The notes beneath the pieces are model-generated. The model was not told where the DNA came from and searched no databases. It worked only from the letters and a program-made list of their open reading frames with translations. A DNA stretch of 64,000 nt, taken from NCBI GenBank assembly GCA_949152475.1, contig OX424559.1, positions 31,105,119 through 31,169,118 of the forward strand, written 5' to 3'. Each line of letters begins with the position of its first letter. Positions within the stretch are counted from its first letter, which is position 1. Made by a program: the position numbers and the translations under genes. Below, one piece after another: positions 44,456 to 56,513 of the stretch. Source of the stretch: Terebella lapidaria. Taxonomy: Eukaryota > Annelida > Polychaeta > Terebellida > Terebellidae.

Positions 44456-45472
44456 ACCATATCAGTTAAAAGTGGAACTGCCATTGACCAATGCAGGTCA
44501 CATGATGGAAATACACAAATGACTATCTTTACACCTACACAGACACATTTCTGCCAGGGTGGTAGCTCATTAGTTATGCATGATGTCATCGATTGGGTGC
44601 CATTTAACTAGATATTCATTGCTCTAATTGTAAGCACATTATTAGTGTTTGGGTGTGTTTTGTAAGTGCAATTAGGTAAATAATGCTAATAACCCACAAA
44701 TCAGTACAAAAATTATCGTTGCTATGGTAACCGTTCTCCTGCCTATGCCCATAGCAACCTGGTTGCTAAAAATGTTCACGATACAATATATACTCATCCT
44801 CTGCTGTGAAAGCTGAATGCAACCAGTTGTGGATATGATTCTAACTTGCAGGCATAACTTGGGATGAACACACACGATTTCATGGATATTTCAAAAATTG
44901 AATATATAGCTTACATGCCGCGGATATAATTATAATATGCAGGGACATTTGTTCCTTTTGAATAAGTACACATAATGCGATGGATATTGCGATATTGGAT
45001 ATTGCTGCACATGTAACTAATAATGGATATTATAGTGCCTATGGAATTGTTAGACCGGTACCCCAAGTAACTTGTGCCGCTCGTCCCTCCATAAAGAAAA
45101 ATTAAAAAAGATGTGAGACGGATTAAATGTTATGTGTACAGCTCGAGTAGTATTTATTTATGGAGTAGTACGAGGTACCTGGCCTACGTATGCTTTGTGG
45201 GAGAAAAGTTCATGCATGTCAAGTGCAATTTGTCAATTGGCAATACTGCACATACACATGCGTGTACACATGATTTGATCCCGTTGTTTTGCAATCAATG
45301 AAGAGAGCAAAACTCTCAATATTTCACAGTTGAGCTCAGTTCCAATACTACAAACATATCGCTCCAATATTCGCATGTAGCTCTCCATTACCTATTGGTA
45401 ATGGAGAGAAAGAACAATAGAGTGACGTCAAAGGTGGACTTTACAAACATGTAGCTAGTCAAATACAATAAC

Positions 45473-45587
45473 CTGTTCCGCTCATCTCCAGGCATCTCGC
45501 CAATAGCCGAATACGATCACCCTCCGCTGCGATTCCATATCTAACTAGGTCCTCTGCATTTAGTGAGGAGATTTCCTCGATGCTGAT
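45473..45587 (-). CDS. SAM-domain-like exon
   Basis: Acceptor CAATGTGTCCAG, donor GGAACAG/GTTATT. It encodes ISIEEISSLNAEDLVRYGIA then AEGDRIRLLARCLEMSGT. The pattern EEI-L-xEDLVxYGI-xxGDRxRLL matches helices 3-5 of sterile alpha motif domains, which mediate protein-protein or RNA contacts. The first helices would be on an upstream exon that I did not identify. Its relation to the C2H2-like exon at 47.8 kb on the same strand is unknown. Confidence 0.5.
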
Positions 45588-45689
45588 CTGGACACATTGA
45601 CACATTACACAATCACACGTTTATAGTGTTCTATGATATGTATGTATACAGGGCAAGAAAAGGTAAATAAAAAGAATATATTACCAATG

Positions 45690-46196
45690 AAAAAAAAAAT
45701 AAATGTAATGTTAATAACAGAAATGAGCAAGAATCCCCCCCCCCCCATCCCAGACGTACTACCCTCTCCCAAGATTTCTTCAGAATCGTCACTGTGTATA
45801 TTGCTATTATCGCTCTCCTCATCCTCCCCCAAAGTACACACAAATAGCTCTATTTCATCCACTCGCCTATCAATCTCTCACTGCTTTTCTTCTTGTTCTT
45901 TGAAATGTCTTCACCAAGCCTGGGTTAGGTTTCTTTCTAATGTCTTTTCCCTCCCCTGCCTGAAGAGCTTGCCCAGTTTCCAGTTTGTCATCTTTTTTTG
46001 TTTGTTTTTTTTTGCCACGCGGGTTTTAGTGAACCCCCATGCTAATTCGATGCAGCTGAGGTGGCAGTATGGAGGCAAACTCATCACTGCCCACCCTGGA
46101 GCCAACTGGTTGCAAACATAAGCAGTCTTTGGCTTGTTTGCCAGTGTCAATATCACAAGTTCAGGCTTTAAAGCCTTTGCATCGTATTCAACCCCT
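45690..46196 (-). pseudogene. DDE_3 (Tc1/mariner/IS630-like) transposase C-terminal remnant
   Basis: The minus strand reads LKPELVILTLANKPKTAYVC, NQLAPGWAVMSLPPYCHLSC, IELAWGFTKTRVAKKNKQKK, then TLERNLTQAW-stop-RHFKEQEEKQ-stop and DEIELFVCTLGEDEESDNSN with an acidic tail. The family block is LPPYHCxLNxIELxWxxxKxxVAxxN, carrying the last catalytic acid: Glu is kept, while the His-Cys and Asn around it have changed. Two TGA stops are in frame. The N-terminal domain and first two catalytic Asp are absent. Confidence 0.75.
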
Positions 46197-46429
46197 TAAA
46201 CTTGAATAATGAGGGTAGAGTGGGCATAATGATAAGCATGACAATTGAATGTATTGCATGTTGTTACTTAATTTATCGACAGCACGTTATATCTAATATG
46301 ACATATCTAAATTAGTAGACTATATTATGACATTCTATTATGACATGTTAATATAAGGTCTAAAATTAACGTTGCTTTTTTCAAGTTACATTGGCTAAAT
46401 TTCTAGTTCGGTAGGGTTTTATTTTATTA

Positions 46430-46720
46430 TGGTTAATCAGACCTTTGATTGAATAAGCATGGCGTTGCATCCGTTGTACGTCGTCCACGGTTTCATTTTT
46501 AACGTTAAGGGTCAAATCTTTCTTAAATTTTGCACAAAAATACAACAACAAAATATTTCGAAAGAGAGGATTTCCTTTTTATTTTTCGATTTTCAGTTTT
46601 CTTCCAAAATAGCGGCCATTTTTGTTGAAAAAATTCGTACTCTGGACTATATTCTGGCAATTTTCAGCAAACTATATTTTCAGCAAAATTCAAACATCTT
46701 CTCCGAGACATACTAGTAAC
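46430..46720 (-). mobile_element. Decayed family A end
   Basis: GCATGGCGTTGCATCCGTTG, GTCGTCCACGG, TTTGCACAAAAATAC and AAAATAGCGGCCATTTTTG follow the reverse-orientation order of the family A right end, but the palindrome itself is unrecognisable. Confidence 0.55.
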
Positions 46721-47382
46721 CCGAAGCTCTATATGTTGATACTATGCATTAGTCCTCACGATCTGATCTTCTAACTAGTATTTTGACATATTTTTAGTAT
46801 TTTAACTATTTGACACAATGAAAAACGTAATTATGTCCTGTTATATTTCTAATGGTTTTAGGACAAAGCTCAATTTCAGCATTAGTATGTCAATTTCAGT
46901 ATTGTTAAGTACGTACAGTGAGGGGGGATGGATTTGGTTTAATTTAGTGTGCCACGGTAGATGACAGTGCATATATTTTGCCAACTACCGGTATAAATGG
47001 GTATAGTAAACCGATTGTTTATTTTATTTTTGCAAAACTTTTTATACTGGATCTATATTGATTGTGTGTTTAGTCTAGTTCATTTCCCGCTCGTTAATGA
47101 TACAAAATCTTTTCTACATCTCTTCTATGATGCTGACGGATTCCCTGGATTCTGTGCGCAATATCATCTGGATGATTGATAACGGCTCGCTTCCGCTCCT
47201 ACTTATGGTTGATGGCCTGTCGAATGATGGATGATCTCTGGAAAAAAGACAATAATAGCACAAGATCAATCACACATGTAGTGCAAAATATCAATTGGTG
47301 TGTTATTAATAATTGAGCACAAGATACTTTCGAACAATGGAAGTGACTGGCGAATGTTGTGCCACTGTTGGTCATTTCATGC

Positions 47383-47424
<42 letters not shown>

Positions 47425-47640
47425 GGTGCATATATAGGTATACGCTTTGTGATGTGCAAAGAAAAGCATCTGGAGGTAGATATGAAAATATTCATTACAA
47501 CTGGTGTCCATGATCGCCATTATAGTTGATGGAGTAACTTTCTACTCTAGATCACTACAATAAAAAATACATATTATGGTAAACTTATTATGGGTGCTGA
47601 AGTCACAGAAATTGAGTCTAGAAATTGATACTGTATATGT
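46720..47640. other. No supported gene apart from the CT microsatellite
   Basis: Short frames only. The stretch may be intron between the C2H2-like exon and anything downstream on the minus strand. Confidence 0.3.
47387..47420 (+). repeat. (CT)n microsatellite
   Basis: About 17 CT dinucleotides in a row. Confidence 0.95.
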
Positions 47641-47808
47641 AGGTTTTGTCTTCCGGCAAGAAACTTTCCCGTGGACGTTGCCATGGACAAGGACTAGATG
47701 GATGCAGTTTCTGTAGGTACTTTTTCCAATGATTTAACAGGACATAAGTTGTGTATTCTTCGGGCATACATACGGCCTCTCCAGTTGTTGAATCAGGATT
47801 AAATAAAC

Positions 47809-47977
47809 CTTGTGATTTTTGTCGGCCTCACCCGCATACTGTTGCACAAACCATCGTCCACTAGCAGCTGTGGACGCACGTTTCCGTTGGAACAAAACAC
47901 CGTGTGTGATGTCATGTGTAGGGTGTATCTACCCCTTCGCTCGAACCTTCGGTTGCATATGTTGCAGAGAAGCTGCC
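47809..47977 (-). CDS. C2H2 zinc-finger-like exon
   Basis: Acceptor TATATTTTCAG, donor CACAAG/GTTTAT. It encodes GQLLCNICNRRFERRGRYTL then HMTSHTVFCSNGNVRPQLLV. C-x2-C-x12-H-x3-H with an Arg/Phe at the usual hydrophobic place is a classical C2H2 finger. The exon leaves two bases. A following segment at about 47640-47710 (acceptor TACCTACAG at 47711) stays open in the matching phase (RNCIHLVLVHGNVHGKVSCR). The gene is not recognised. Confidence 0.5.
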
Positions 47978-49141
47978 CTGAAAATATAAATACATTTCAA
48001 ATTGCACAATCAAAGGCTTGATGAGTTTTTATTATCTCGGCCAAGATGCCGAATTCCACGCAGCAACTGCATAGTCAAAAGATATCGTCTCTATGATTTA
48101 TTGTGCAGATTTGTGCATGCAGTCTGGTTGCCAGCAACTGCATACCCTATCACCAGTATACATGACCTTATAGCTTATGGACCGGTATTGATTATTCTTA
48201 TATGGTCAAAACGGAGCGGAGCAAGGTACTAAGGAATATTATTTGAAAAACCACAGTTTCTGCTTAAAATGCAGATGTTACGATGTAGCAAGACTCTCTT
48301 TTAGTTTGTATTCTTGTAGGCCCACCATTTCCTTTCCTACATGTAAGTTTTCAAAATGAAATAAGCTTTCACTGTGCGGATGCACAACTGAGTAATTCAG
48401 CCCTGTTTTGTCGTTGTTTGTCGAGGTATTCGCCAGGTGTCAGTCAAGTGCTCATAGCGAACGCTCTATTCCTGGAACATATGCTGAATATTCAATATTT
48501 TAGAGGTTATATTCAAGGCTTTCACATACTAAATTCATTCAGAGATTGAAAAAAAAAATAACAAGTATTATCAAGCAAAACATTACAATGGAAGTGTATG
48601 TGATTCATAATGGTGACCTATATCTGCTGCCACAAAAGTATTCCCCATATCTATATGATCAAGTGGCTATTTCCAGTTTCACTTACCCTTTTACTACACA
48701 TGACCATCTGGGTCACTCAAGGTTAAAACTGGCCAGAAGGCCTATATCGACAGACTAAAGCAAAAGTGGCCTAAGTCAAAAAAGGCGATTTTTCAGGAGA
48801 AACAAAAAACTGTCTTTGCATGTAGTTTTTAATCCCAAGAGCAAAAACTTCCGCTATCATCTTTCTTGGCATGACCTTTAATCACGCATCTGATCCTATA
48901 ATCATTATCTTCAAATATTTAGGAATAAAGTGACTTAGGCCACATTCGGACTAATCGACTGACTTAGGCCATTTTGTCTTTCGTGACTTAGGCCATTTTG
49001 TGCAACTGCGTGTTACTGAGGTCATATGCTGTTTGCAAGTGAATAATTGGTGCAATATGAATTGAAAGTACACAAACTGAGAACGAATTATCTGGTAACA
49101 GATTTACTAAACATCAAAGAATACCAACATTTGTTATTTTT

Positions 49142-50160
49142 AGGTTACCGAACCTATGGTCCGATAACTTATTGTCGTCGTGTTGCGTCCGTCGTCCGTC
49201 TAGCCGTCCGTTCACAATTTTTATCTCTAAAGTGTATGGTCCCATCTTTCTGAAAATTTAAAATAATTCAAGAAGGAAGCATTTTTTCATTAATTTTCTG
49301 TACTTTTGTGACGTGTATAAGTTTTATTGTCCTTGAATTACTGGTCTCCGTGTGGCTTATTACTATCTTATTATTATCCATTTTGGGCCATTTCCAGAGG
49401 AAAAAAATATTTTTCACCCTTTAAAACATTTTTGAAAATTTTCGGTATTTTTTTCCTTCACATTGGGAGCTGCTACCATTGTGCTTATAGAACGCTTGAA
49501 GAGAGAATAGATATTGACACTTTCAAATAGGAAGTCATGTATGGCGTTTTGTGAGGTGACCTTGAGTTTGACCTTCGATGACCTTGAAAGGTCAAAACAC
49601 CCATTTTGGTGTCCAAAAATGCCCAAATTTGATCTGCGATTCGACCTCCGATGATCTTGAAAGGTCAAAACACCCAGTTTGGGGTCCAAAAATGCCCAAG
49701 TTTGCCTTTTAAGATGAAATTCTTGTAGATAGAGCTTAAGTTTGCATTATGAGCATATACGGAACAACTAATGATGACATTGAGCTTGATTTCGGATGAC
49801 CTTGGGTGCTAAATGTCTGACGTGAAATGTGTAAATTGGCATCTGAGGCTTGAACACTTGCACATACAGGTTAGGATAGTGTGTAAGCTTATAAGAAGCC
49901 ATGTATATATAGCACATATTTTGGCGACCTTGAACTTGAGCATAAACGGCCTTGAAGGCCAAACTCAAAATTTTGCCTGACCTGACAGGTGTAAACTGGC
50001 CTCTACAGACAAAATACTTGTTGATCGAGCTTATATGTTTGTATTATGAACATATATAAAGTCATATGCATCATACCTAATGGTGACATTGATGTTCACA
50101 CAGATGACCTTGGTTGGTCAAGGTCGTATGTCACCTGCAATGCTTAAAACTAAAATCGTC
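49142..50160 (-). mobile_element. Reversed family A-like element nested in the TIR element
   Basis: It starts with AGGTTACCGAACC-TAT-GGTCCGATAACTT (49142-49169) and GTTGCGTCCGTCGTCCGTC, the reversed right end. The body has GTGACCTTGAGTTTGACCTT and GACCTTGAAAGGTCAAAACA repeats that match 21040-21640 in reverse. Confidence 0.7.
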
Positions 50161-50619
50161 TGGTAAATCTAACCCTTAGGTTAATTTTGACTCATTTATT
50201 TAAGGAATATGACAAAATCTCATTGTCAAATACACAATCGTGGAACACCTCTAATATATCATTATATCACGTACATCATGATATCGTGCATTGATACTTA
50301 TGTATAGTAAAATATATAGTCAGTCATTTCAATTGTTGCCTGAACCAGTTACCACTCGTCATGTCATGTCATGAATGTGTGTTTGTCACATTTCTGTATA
50401 TTGCACTTCATTATCTGACACTTTTCTTATAAGGGTGTTTCACAACATGGTGACACTTATACCGTGGTGTTACATGAAAAAAACAATGGCACCGTGTCAT
50501 TTAAAAGCCCCCAATCCCGGAGGCTCCAAGCACTGTACATAAAAAGGTTAATACAATGTTGTATAAAATATTGAAAACATGGAGTAAAAGTATTATATGA
50601 ATCATTATAACGAATGTAT

Positions 50620-50880
50620 AATCTAGTTGTGGTACAGTTTAGAGTAAACTGTTTTCAAAGTTTTCTTGAAGAATGAGTTTGATGACAGTTCTCGGATGTT
50701 GGCCGGAAGTCGATTCCACAGTGACAGTGACATGGCCTGAATGCTCAGCCACCAACTAGCTTGTTGACAATTAAGGTGACTGATCAGTGACGTGGTATCA
50801 GACGCTGATCTGAGAGTGCGGCGAGGGGTGTACGTGTCCAGGAGGAGTGGATTGGGTGTGTTTGGCTGAACCGGAGCTTG
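50620..50880 (-). pseudogene. LINE RT C-terminal end fragment
   Basis: The minus frame reads NPLLLDTYTPRRTLRSASDT, SLISHLNCQQASWWLSIQAM, then SLSLWNRLPANIRELSSNSF and FKKTLKTVYSKLY. The R-xLRSA ... LWNxLPxxIR ... FKxxLKxxL ending is typical of the last 80 residues of CR1/Jockey-type LINE proteins. The RT proper is absent. Confidence 0.75.
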
Positions 50881-50979
50881 TGAAATCCATTGAATATCGA
50901 TTGAGCATAGTCAAACGAAACTCACTTCACATGTACAATTTGAAAGATAAACTCATGTAATTTCAGATGTAGGCCTACA

Positions 50980-51165
50980 CTAACTTTTGCTTTTGGACTT
51001 CTTCAATGACGTTTGCAGGAGCATCTGGCCCCGAGTCATTGGAATATTTTTCGAGGCCAGCATTTTGCTGCCTCTGCAGACCAAACGTGAAAGTATTGGA
51101 AGTGTCCACAGTGGATTCTATCTGACAGAATTTTGAGTTTTGCTCCCGAACAGAAGCTTTAAGAC
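50980..51165 (-). other. Open segment of about 60 codons, unassigned
   Basis: Reads ASVREQNSKFCQIESTVDTS then NTFTFGLQRQQNAGLEKYSN and on to EEVQKQKLV-stop. Coding-like composition but no motif and no certain splice site. Confidence 0.25.
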
Positions 51166-51169
51166 GAAA

Positions 51170-52700
51170 TTATAAAATGCAGCACTTTCCGACTTGTCGG
51201 AAATATTTCGGACAGATCGGAAATAATTTTAAACGCATCGAAAATATTTTAAGACGCATCAAAAATGTTCTAGATGCATGCATTGGAGGCCGGACAGTTG
51301 ATGTGTAGGGAAGCTTATTGGGGATATTCAAATACTTCTTTTAATTTGATGTAAATAAGTGTGAGTAAATAATTTTTCAAAAAAAAACCTATATCCTAAA
51401 TAAAAAAAATTACTGCCACTCACAAGCTCCTTTAAGGCCCGGTCAGACAGCTGAAAAAGCATGAATGACGTGAAAATTTGGTTAAGATTTGGTTGTGCGT
51501 GACCTTTAGTGGAGAATTCGACCATTTTTGCTGATTCACGTGATGAAAAATCACCGATGAACTGCGCAAGAACTACGGAAATGTCACGTACAAATCACTA
51601 ATAAAGCATGCACTTCAGCGCAATAAAGGTTTTTTTAAGTGATTGTCAGTGATTTTAAGTGAAATATACGTGTTACTAGTGCAGACGTGTTCTTCAGTGA
51701 AAAGCCATCGATGAACGCGATAGCGGCAACATTTTCGCGAACAATCACATATATTCTACGCATATTTCGTGCATTGTCCACGAAGAACTACGCAACCTAC
51801 GCAAAAATAACATAAAAACGGCTTAAAACTGCGAAAAGTCTTACGCGAAAAGATGTTTGAGATGCTCAAAACCCGGAATCGCGTAAAACGATGATCGGGC
51901 GTACATCCACATATAACCACTGACGTTCCACGTCAGAAAAAATCCGTGTCCGTTGGCTGTCCCGACTGATTGCAGTAATATGAAATGTCCTGTAGTGATG
52001 TTCAGTTTTGAATAAGAGAAAACCAATTGATGCTACACGGTATCTTAAGTAGGCCTATGGCACATGGATGGTTAGATTTAGGTTTTATATTGTGGGTTTT
52101 GAACGCCATGTATGCTTATTTACCCTATGCTCCCTGAGATATTTTCAGAGCCACCCATGGGAATCTGAATTAATTGAGATTATTTAGATATCTACGAGTT
52201 TGGCATTTTCCAAAGAAAAGACGTTCTGAAACTTAACGAAGATTTTTGCTGCATGTAAATCAGGCATAGGGTTAATAATGGTGTCATTAACAATTTTGAC
52301 TATCGGATAGACAATAATCGATTCATACCATTTTCGATAGATCTTCTAGGCATAAACCTAGCTTCTACTTATTGTTTTGCCAGGCGTGAGATATGACATA
52401 GCCTAAATTGATTTATTTGGCAAGGAAAAATCTTGCAATCGGACACATATTATCTGCATCGCTCATGGCGACCACATATTCTGATGGCTATTATTGAATA
52501 ATTACCGAGTCCCAACTGTTCAGCATACAAAAACAGGCACCAACCTTTAGCGCTCCGAGAAAACTTTCTTCAATAGACATACTGGTGATAAAATCAGTAG
52601 AAATGGGAAAAATTTAAATGCCTTCACGAGTCCAGAGGACAGTTTGATAGAAAATACCCGCGCCATGAATACATGACAATCGGCCTGAGTCAAACATGAC
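51170..52700. other. No recognised gene
   Basis: Part of the interior of the TIR element. AAGGCCCGGTCAGACAGCTG at 51434 resembles a transposon terminus, but no matching inverted partner was seen. Confidence 0.3.
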
Positions 52701-53464
52701 ACTATGCAAAATGGCCTAACTCAAATTTACCAAATGGCCTAAGTCTCTGCAGACAGACTGTAGTTGTGAGAAAATGGCCTAAGTCAAATGTGGGAAATTG
52801 GCCTAAGTCATAACGAGTTAGGCCAAATAATTAACGTTAATTATAAATTATTTCCATGCATTTCTCCGCACATGTTTTATTTTTATTGAATGGCATTTCT
52901 CCGCACATGTTTTATTTTTATTGAATGGCGAAATGAACACTATGGAACAAAAATCTCATTTTGCGAAAAAAATGACTAAGCCATTTTTGCTTTAGTCTGT
53001 CGATATATCATGTATATTGTTTTTAAATTACCAACACATTCAACTGACAATGTTCTACGCAAAAACTGTATCATTAAGAATTCAGACCCTCAAGCCCTTG
53101 TGGTTTATTAATTGCTCCCAGTATTAACCAACAATCTATGTTACACTGTTCAGCAGTTTTTGATTGATCATTCAAAATTATCAAAGATCAAATCAAACAT
53201 CATCGATAGAAAGGCCATATGCGATCTCTTAACCATTAATGATTACGTCTCCCCGTAGAACAACTTATATGTTTGGTCAGTGTTTATATGTCAACCACTC
53301 TTTTATATGTACGGTCAGTATTTATTTAGTTAGGTCAGTTGATTAATAACAGCATGGTGGCTGCAGGGGAAAAATGCATTTGTGCAACAGATTGCAGTTG
53401 ATCAGAAACAAATTTTGCTTAAACCATGAAGGCATCTCTCCCTCACTTCATACACCAATGTTAC

Positions 53465-53597
53465 CTTGCATGATGGTGTGTCCATGTCATCCTCAACGTG
53501 CACATCCTCCTCCACCTCTGCCTCAGGCTGGTCGTCAGACTTTCTCTCATCCACTCTGCTGATTTGGTCATCTTCCCGTGCTTTCACGGCCTTCCTC
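53465..53597 (-). CDS. Acidic exon-like segment
   Basis: Acceptor AATGTGTTTAG, donor TGCAAG/GTAACA. It encodes RRKAVKAREDDQISRVDERK then SDDQPEAEVEEDVHVEDDMD and TPSCK. It is strongly charged, with no domain. Two further exon-like segments on the same strand lie upstream (54275-54522, 55577-55688). Whether they form one gene is untested. Confidence 0.4.
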
Positions 53598-54274
53598 CTA
53601 AACACATTCTATAACATATTCAGCATCACTTGAGCATGTGTTGAGGTATTCTTAAGTTATCATTTGGCAGCAGAAAAGTGAAACATAAAATTCTCACACA
53701 AAACTTGAATACCCTTCAGACAGTCATGTCATTCAAGGTATTATGTCTAATTACCATACCCTGCTATCCGAGTAATTCATCACTGATTTAAGGGATACAA
53801 TGTTTGTCTTGAGGACAGTGACAGAACAAAAATCTGGAAAGAATTATGTTGGATCCTAGACATGACAGTCGAACAAGATTATTGTCATGTCACCAATCTC
53901 ATAACATACGTCTTGATATAACATCTTGATATCCTACCATGTTGTTTATGTCATGTCATGATAATGTCATGATAATTTTGATGGATCTTTGTGCTCTGCG
54001 GATGGTGATCCAGGCGCACATAATACTTTTAGCACAGAGGACCCAGGAAAAATTCAATCTGTTAAAGCGGCCGGTAAGCTAGGAGGCCGTCAAAAAAATT
54101 ATTACCAGCTTCTCTGTCATTCACACAGCTCGACAATGTAACCTTCTGTTGTTATCAAATGTCAGTTTGTGTGACCAGAAACTGTGGTAAAAAAACTTAT
54201 AATATATTAGATACAGTTGAGATCTGTGCAAAAATAAAGCAATCAGAAGTTTGCATACAGCCCTGAAATTGTAC

Positions 54275-54522
54275 CTCAGAGGTGCTGACTCTGGACTTGG
54301 CCCGATACCATCCAGAAGAGTCCCGACCAGATGCCTTGGGTCCTGGCCGTCAGCAGAGTTGCTCTGTCAACTGCCTGGCTTGATTAGACTCATTTACTGC
54401 ATCAGCGTTGTCAATAGCAACATCAGACTCAGAAACAGCATTGCCATCAGCAACATCAGAGTCAGTTACAGCATCAGCGTTGTCAACAGCAACATCAGAC
54501 TCATTTACTGCTTCATCAGAAC
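54275..54522 (-). CDS. Acidic repeat exon-like segment
   Basis: Acceptor TATTTTGGCAG, donor CTGAG/GTACAA. It starts SDEAVNESDVAVDNADAVTD and continues SDVADGNAVSESDVAIDNAD, a 12-13 residue repeat (ESDVAxDNADAV). That frame stops at 54350, while a different frame (NSADGQDPRHLVGTLLDGIG, PSPESAPLR) is open to the donor. A frameshift or a second internal splice is needed for one continuous exon. Confidence 0.35.
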
Positions 54523-54564
54523 CTGCCAAAATATGCACATTCATTGTAAAACTTAAAAACAAAT

Positions 54565-54660
54565 AGCCCAAGGGCTAAGAAAGGTTATTGTTTAACGATA
54601 TCGTTTTGTCCCATGACCTTGATGATAGAGTCACTGGTAAAATTCAAGGTCATGCCTGAA
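54565..54660 (+). mobile_element. Family A left end, split by an insertion
   Basis: ATAGCCCAAGGGCTAAGAAA then GGTTATTG, followed by a diverged first unit (TCACTGGTAAAATTCAAGGT). The array resumes at 55450, so about 790 bp inserted here. Confidence 0.7.
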
Positions 54661-55450
54661 AAAATTAATATTCTGTTTCTCGTCCTCCTATTTTTTCAAA
54701 ACTGGGTAAGGAGTGACTTTTTATTTTGCAAAAAATACCGTGCTCAGGTCAAGAGAAAGTTGGGTAGGAAGGCACTTTTTATTTTATTTTTTATTTTTTC
54801 CAAAATAAATTTGATTGATTGATTGAAAAAAAAACTAAAGCCAAAAAGTGCCTCCCTACCCAATTTAAAGCCAAATAAAGAATTGAAATCATGTGTAACA
54901 CATGACTATAATGATTTCATTTCTGGGTGCTTGATTTATTTGGGGCTTGAAAGCTCTTGGCCGGGCACCTTGGCACTGCTTGTGTGCCATCATCCTAGCA
55001 GTCAGCACAGACAGGATGATTCTGTGTACTAGTAGTATTATTATCAAAAACCGTCCGTTAATAATATATTTCAATGATGAGTAATTGTGGAGAACCGGTC
55101 TATCAGTTAATATGTCCATTGGAATATACATGAGGAAAAATAGTAAATCAATTCGTGTTCACACTTTTATATGTATTATTACATGCATGTACCCACATGG
55201 AGGAACTGTTTTTGAAAACTGGTAGCGTCTTTGTCTCATTTGTCGGAGAGAAGACAAGGAGGACGGTTAAAGATATACCTAAGTTGCATGCTGTGATTGT
55301 GTGTCTCGATTATTTGATATCCTCAAAATATGGGCGGGAACACTTTTTTATTTTTTATTTGAGAATCGCAAATAAAAAAATCCAGGAGGCTGCTTTTGAA
55401 CCCAGGCGGGTGGGGACGAGAGACGGAAAATCAATTTTTTTTAGGCCTCA
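54660..55450. other. Insertion within a family A copy
   Basis: Contains a short hairpin: TTGGGTAGGAAGGCACTTTTT (54760-54780) inverted at 54843-54863 with one mismatch, separated by a T/A-rich stretch with TTGATTGATTGATTG. The rest is unassigned. Confidence 0.5.
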
Positions 55451-55560
55451 CAGTTAATTGCTAAGCTGTAAATTCAATAATCACACAGATATTAGCAATT
55501 TTGTCCTGTGACCTTGAAAATGAAGTCAAGGTCCAATTGTAGGCCATGAGAAAATTCGGC
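55450..55560 (+). mobile_element. Family A internal unit, continuation
   Basis: AGTTAATTGCTAAGCTGTAA, ATTAGCAATTTTGTCCTGTG and ACCTTGAAAATGAAGTC follow the 134-bp unit order. Confidence 0.75.
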
Positions 55561-55576
55561 AAATATTTGATAATAC

Positions 55577-55688
55577 GTATTTCATGTGATAAACAATGGC
55601 AAACAATGCCATGTGAGGCATTCCAGCGATGACAATTTTCTTCATCTTGGCATTTCGCCACTCACAATCATTCACCAGACACTCCAGT
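55577..55688 (-). CDS. Exon-like segment, unknown gene
   Basis: Acceptor TTATTATTGCGGCAG, possible donor AAATAC/GTATTA. It reads LECLVNDCEWRNAKMKKIVI then AGMPHMALFAIVYHMKY. Hydrophobic and basic residues alternate naturally and composition is unlike the repeats around it. No family is recognised. Confidence 0.35.
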
Positions 55689-55689
55689 C

Positions 55690-56280
55690 TGCCGCAATAA
55701 TAAATTATATTATTGTATAATGTACATACATGTACATGTATAATCCATTACATTAGAATATATGTACCAGTAAAACATTTGAATTACCAATTTTCTTTTT
55801 TCTTCATACATGAAAAATTAAGGGTACTTCCTCTGCTAAAGAAATGATTTCCACTCATGACAACTAGAAATTCATACATCCCTGGCATGATTAATGGTCA
55901 GCCTGAAAATGTGCCGTATGTCGAATCACCGGCGCCGTTGTTAAGGGATGGCCTAGGATTGTGACTATCAATTTTCTTTACTGATTCATGTTTTATAGGC
56001 AGAGCCTACCTGTTTCCACGTTTAACTTCCTGTCGAAATGACCTTGATTTCCGGTGATCACGGTGGTCAGGTCCTACACACTCCCCAAGTTGAGAACAAT
56101 AAATCCATGGTTTTCTAATTTTGTGTGAAAACGGTCTAGAAAGATTCGAGCTAGTGTTTCATTCAACCACATGCTACTGTTGATAGTTGTTGATGATTCT
56201 TCAGACCAAAATATCCGTACATTCAACATGCATTATAGGCCTACGTGTGTAACGAATGATGAATGCCTATGATATTTAAT
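55690..56280. other. No recognised feature
   Basis: Unique AT-rich sequence with no repeat family or exon that I can support. Confidence 0.3.
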
Positions 56281-56290
56281 TGCTGATAGG
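56280..56290 (-). other. Approximate 3' boundary of the second LINE
   Basis: The shared tail with 14735 begins at TTAACTCAGTAGCTTTTTGG. Sequence below this point is not shared. No poly-A or simple-repeat tail is obvious. Confidence 0.35.
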
Positions 56291-56513
56291 TTTAACTCAG
56301 TAGCTTTTTGGCTTGTGATTAGGTACTTATGGACTTGGCATATATCTATTTAATGGGGTTAGTTTCGGATTTTCTAAATTATTTTCATAGGTTGTTGGGA
56401 AGTTGTATACTGATTCCACCGGGTGTACAGTAGAAACAACTACATTAACCACACTGTCTGCCCCTGATGACGCCAGTGTGTCTTTTGATAAAGTATTTGG
56501 TTGGGCTTTGTTT

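Larger units (their letters stand above)
48743..53007. mobile_element. 4.27-kb TIR element with GACTTAGGCCA subterminal repeats
   Basis: The left end TATATCGACAGACTAAAGC with AAAAGTGGCCTAAGTCA is inverted at the right end (TGACTAAGCCATTTTTGC followed by TTTAGTCTGTCGATATA). Inside each end are further GACTTAGGCCA / TGGCCTAAGTCA words (three near 48920-49000; five between 52700 and 52830). A TA duplication is possible, suggesting a Tc1/mariner-like insertion habit. The interior carries a reversed family A-like element, a LINE 3' fragment and unassigned sequence. No transposase was found. Confidence 0.7.

Noticed and set aside
45633-46121. 162-codon plus-strand frame
   Set aside because: It is the shadow of the minus-strand DDE transposase remnant; the plus reading is low-complexity Ser/Pro.
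51434-51454. Terminus of another DNA transposon (GGCCCGGTCAGACAG)
   Set aside because: No inverted partner was found within several kilobases.
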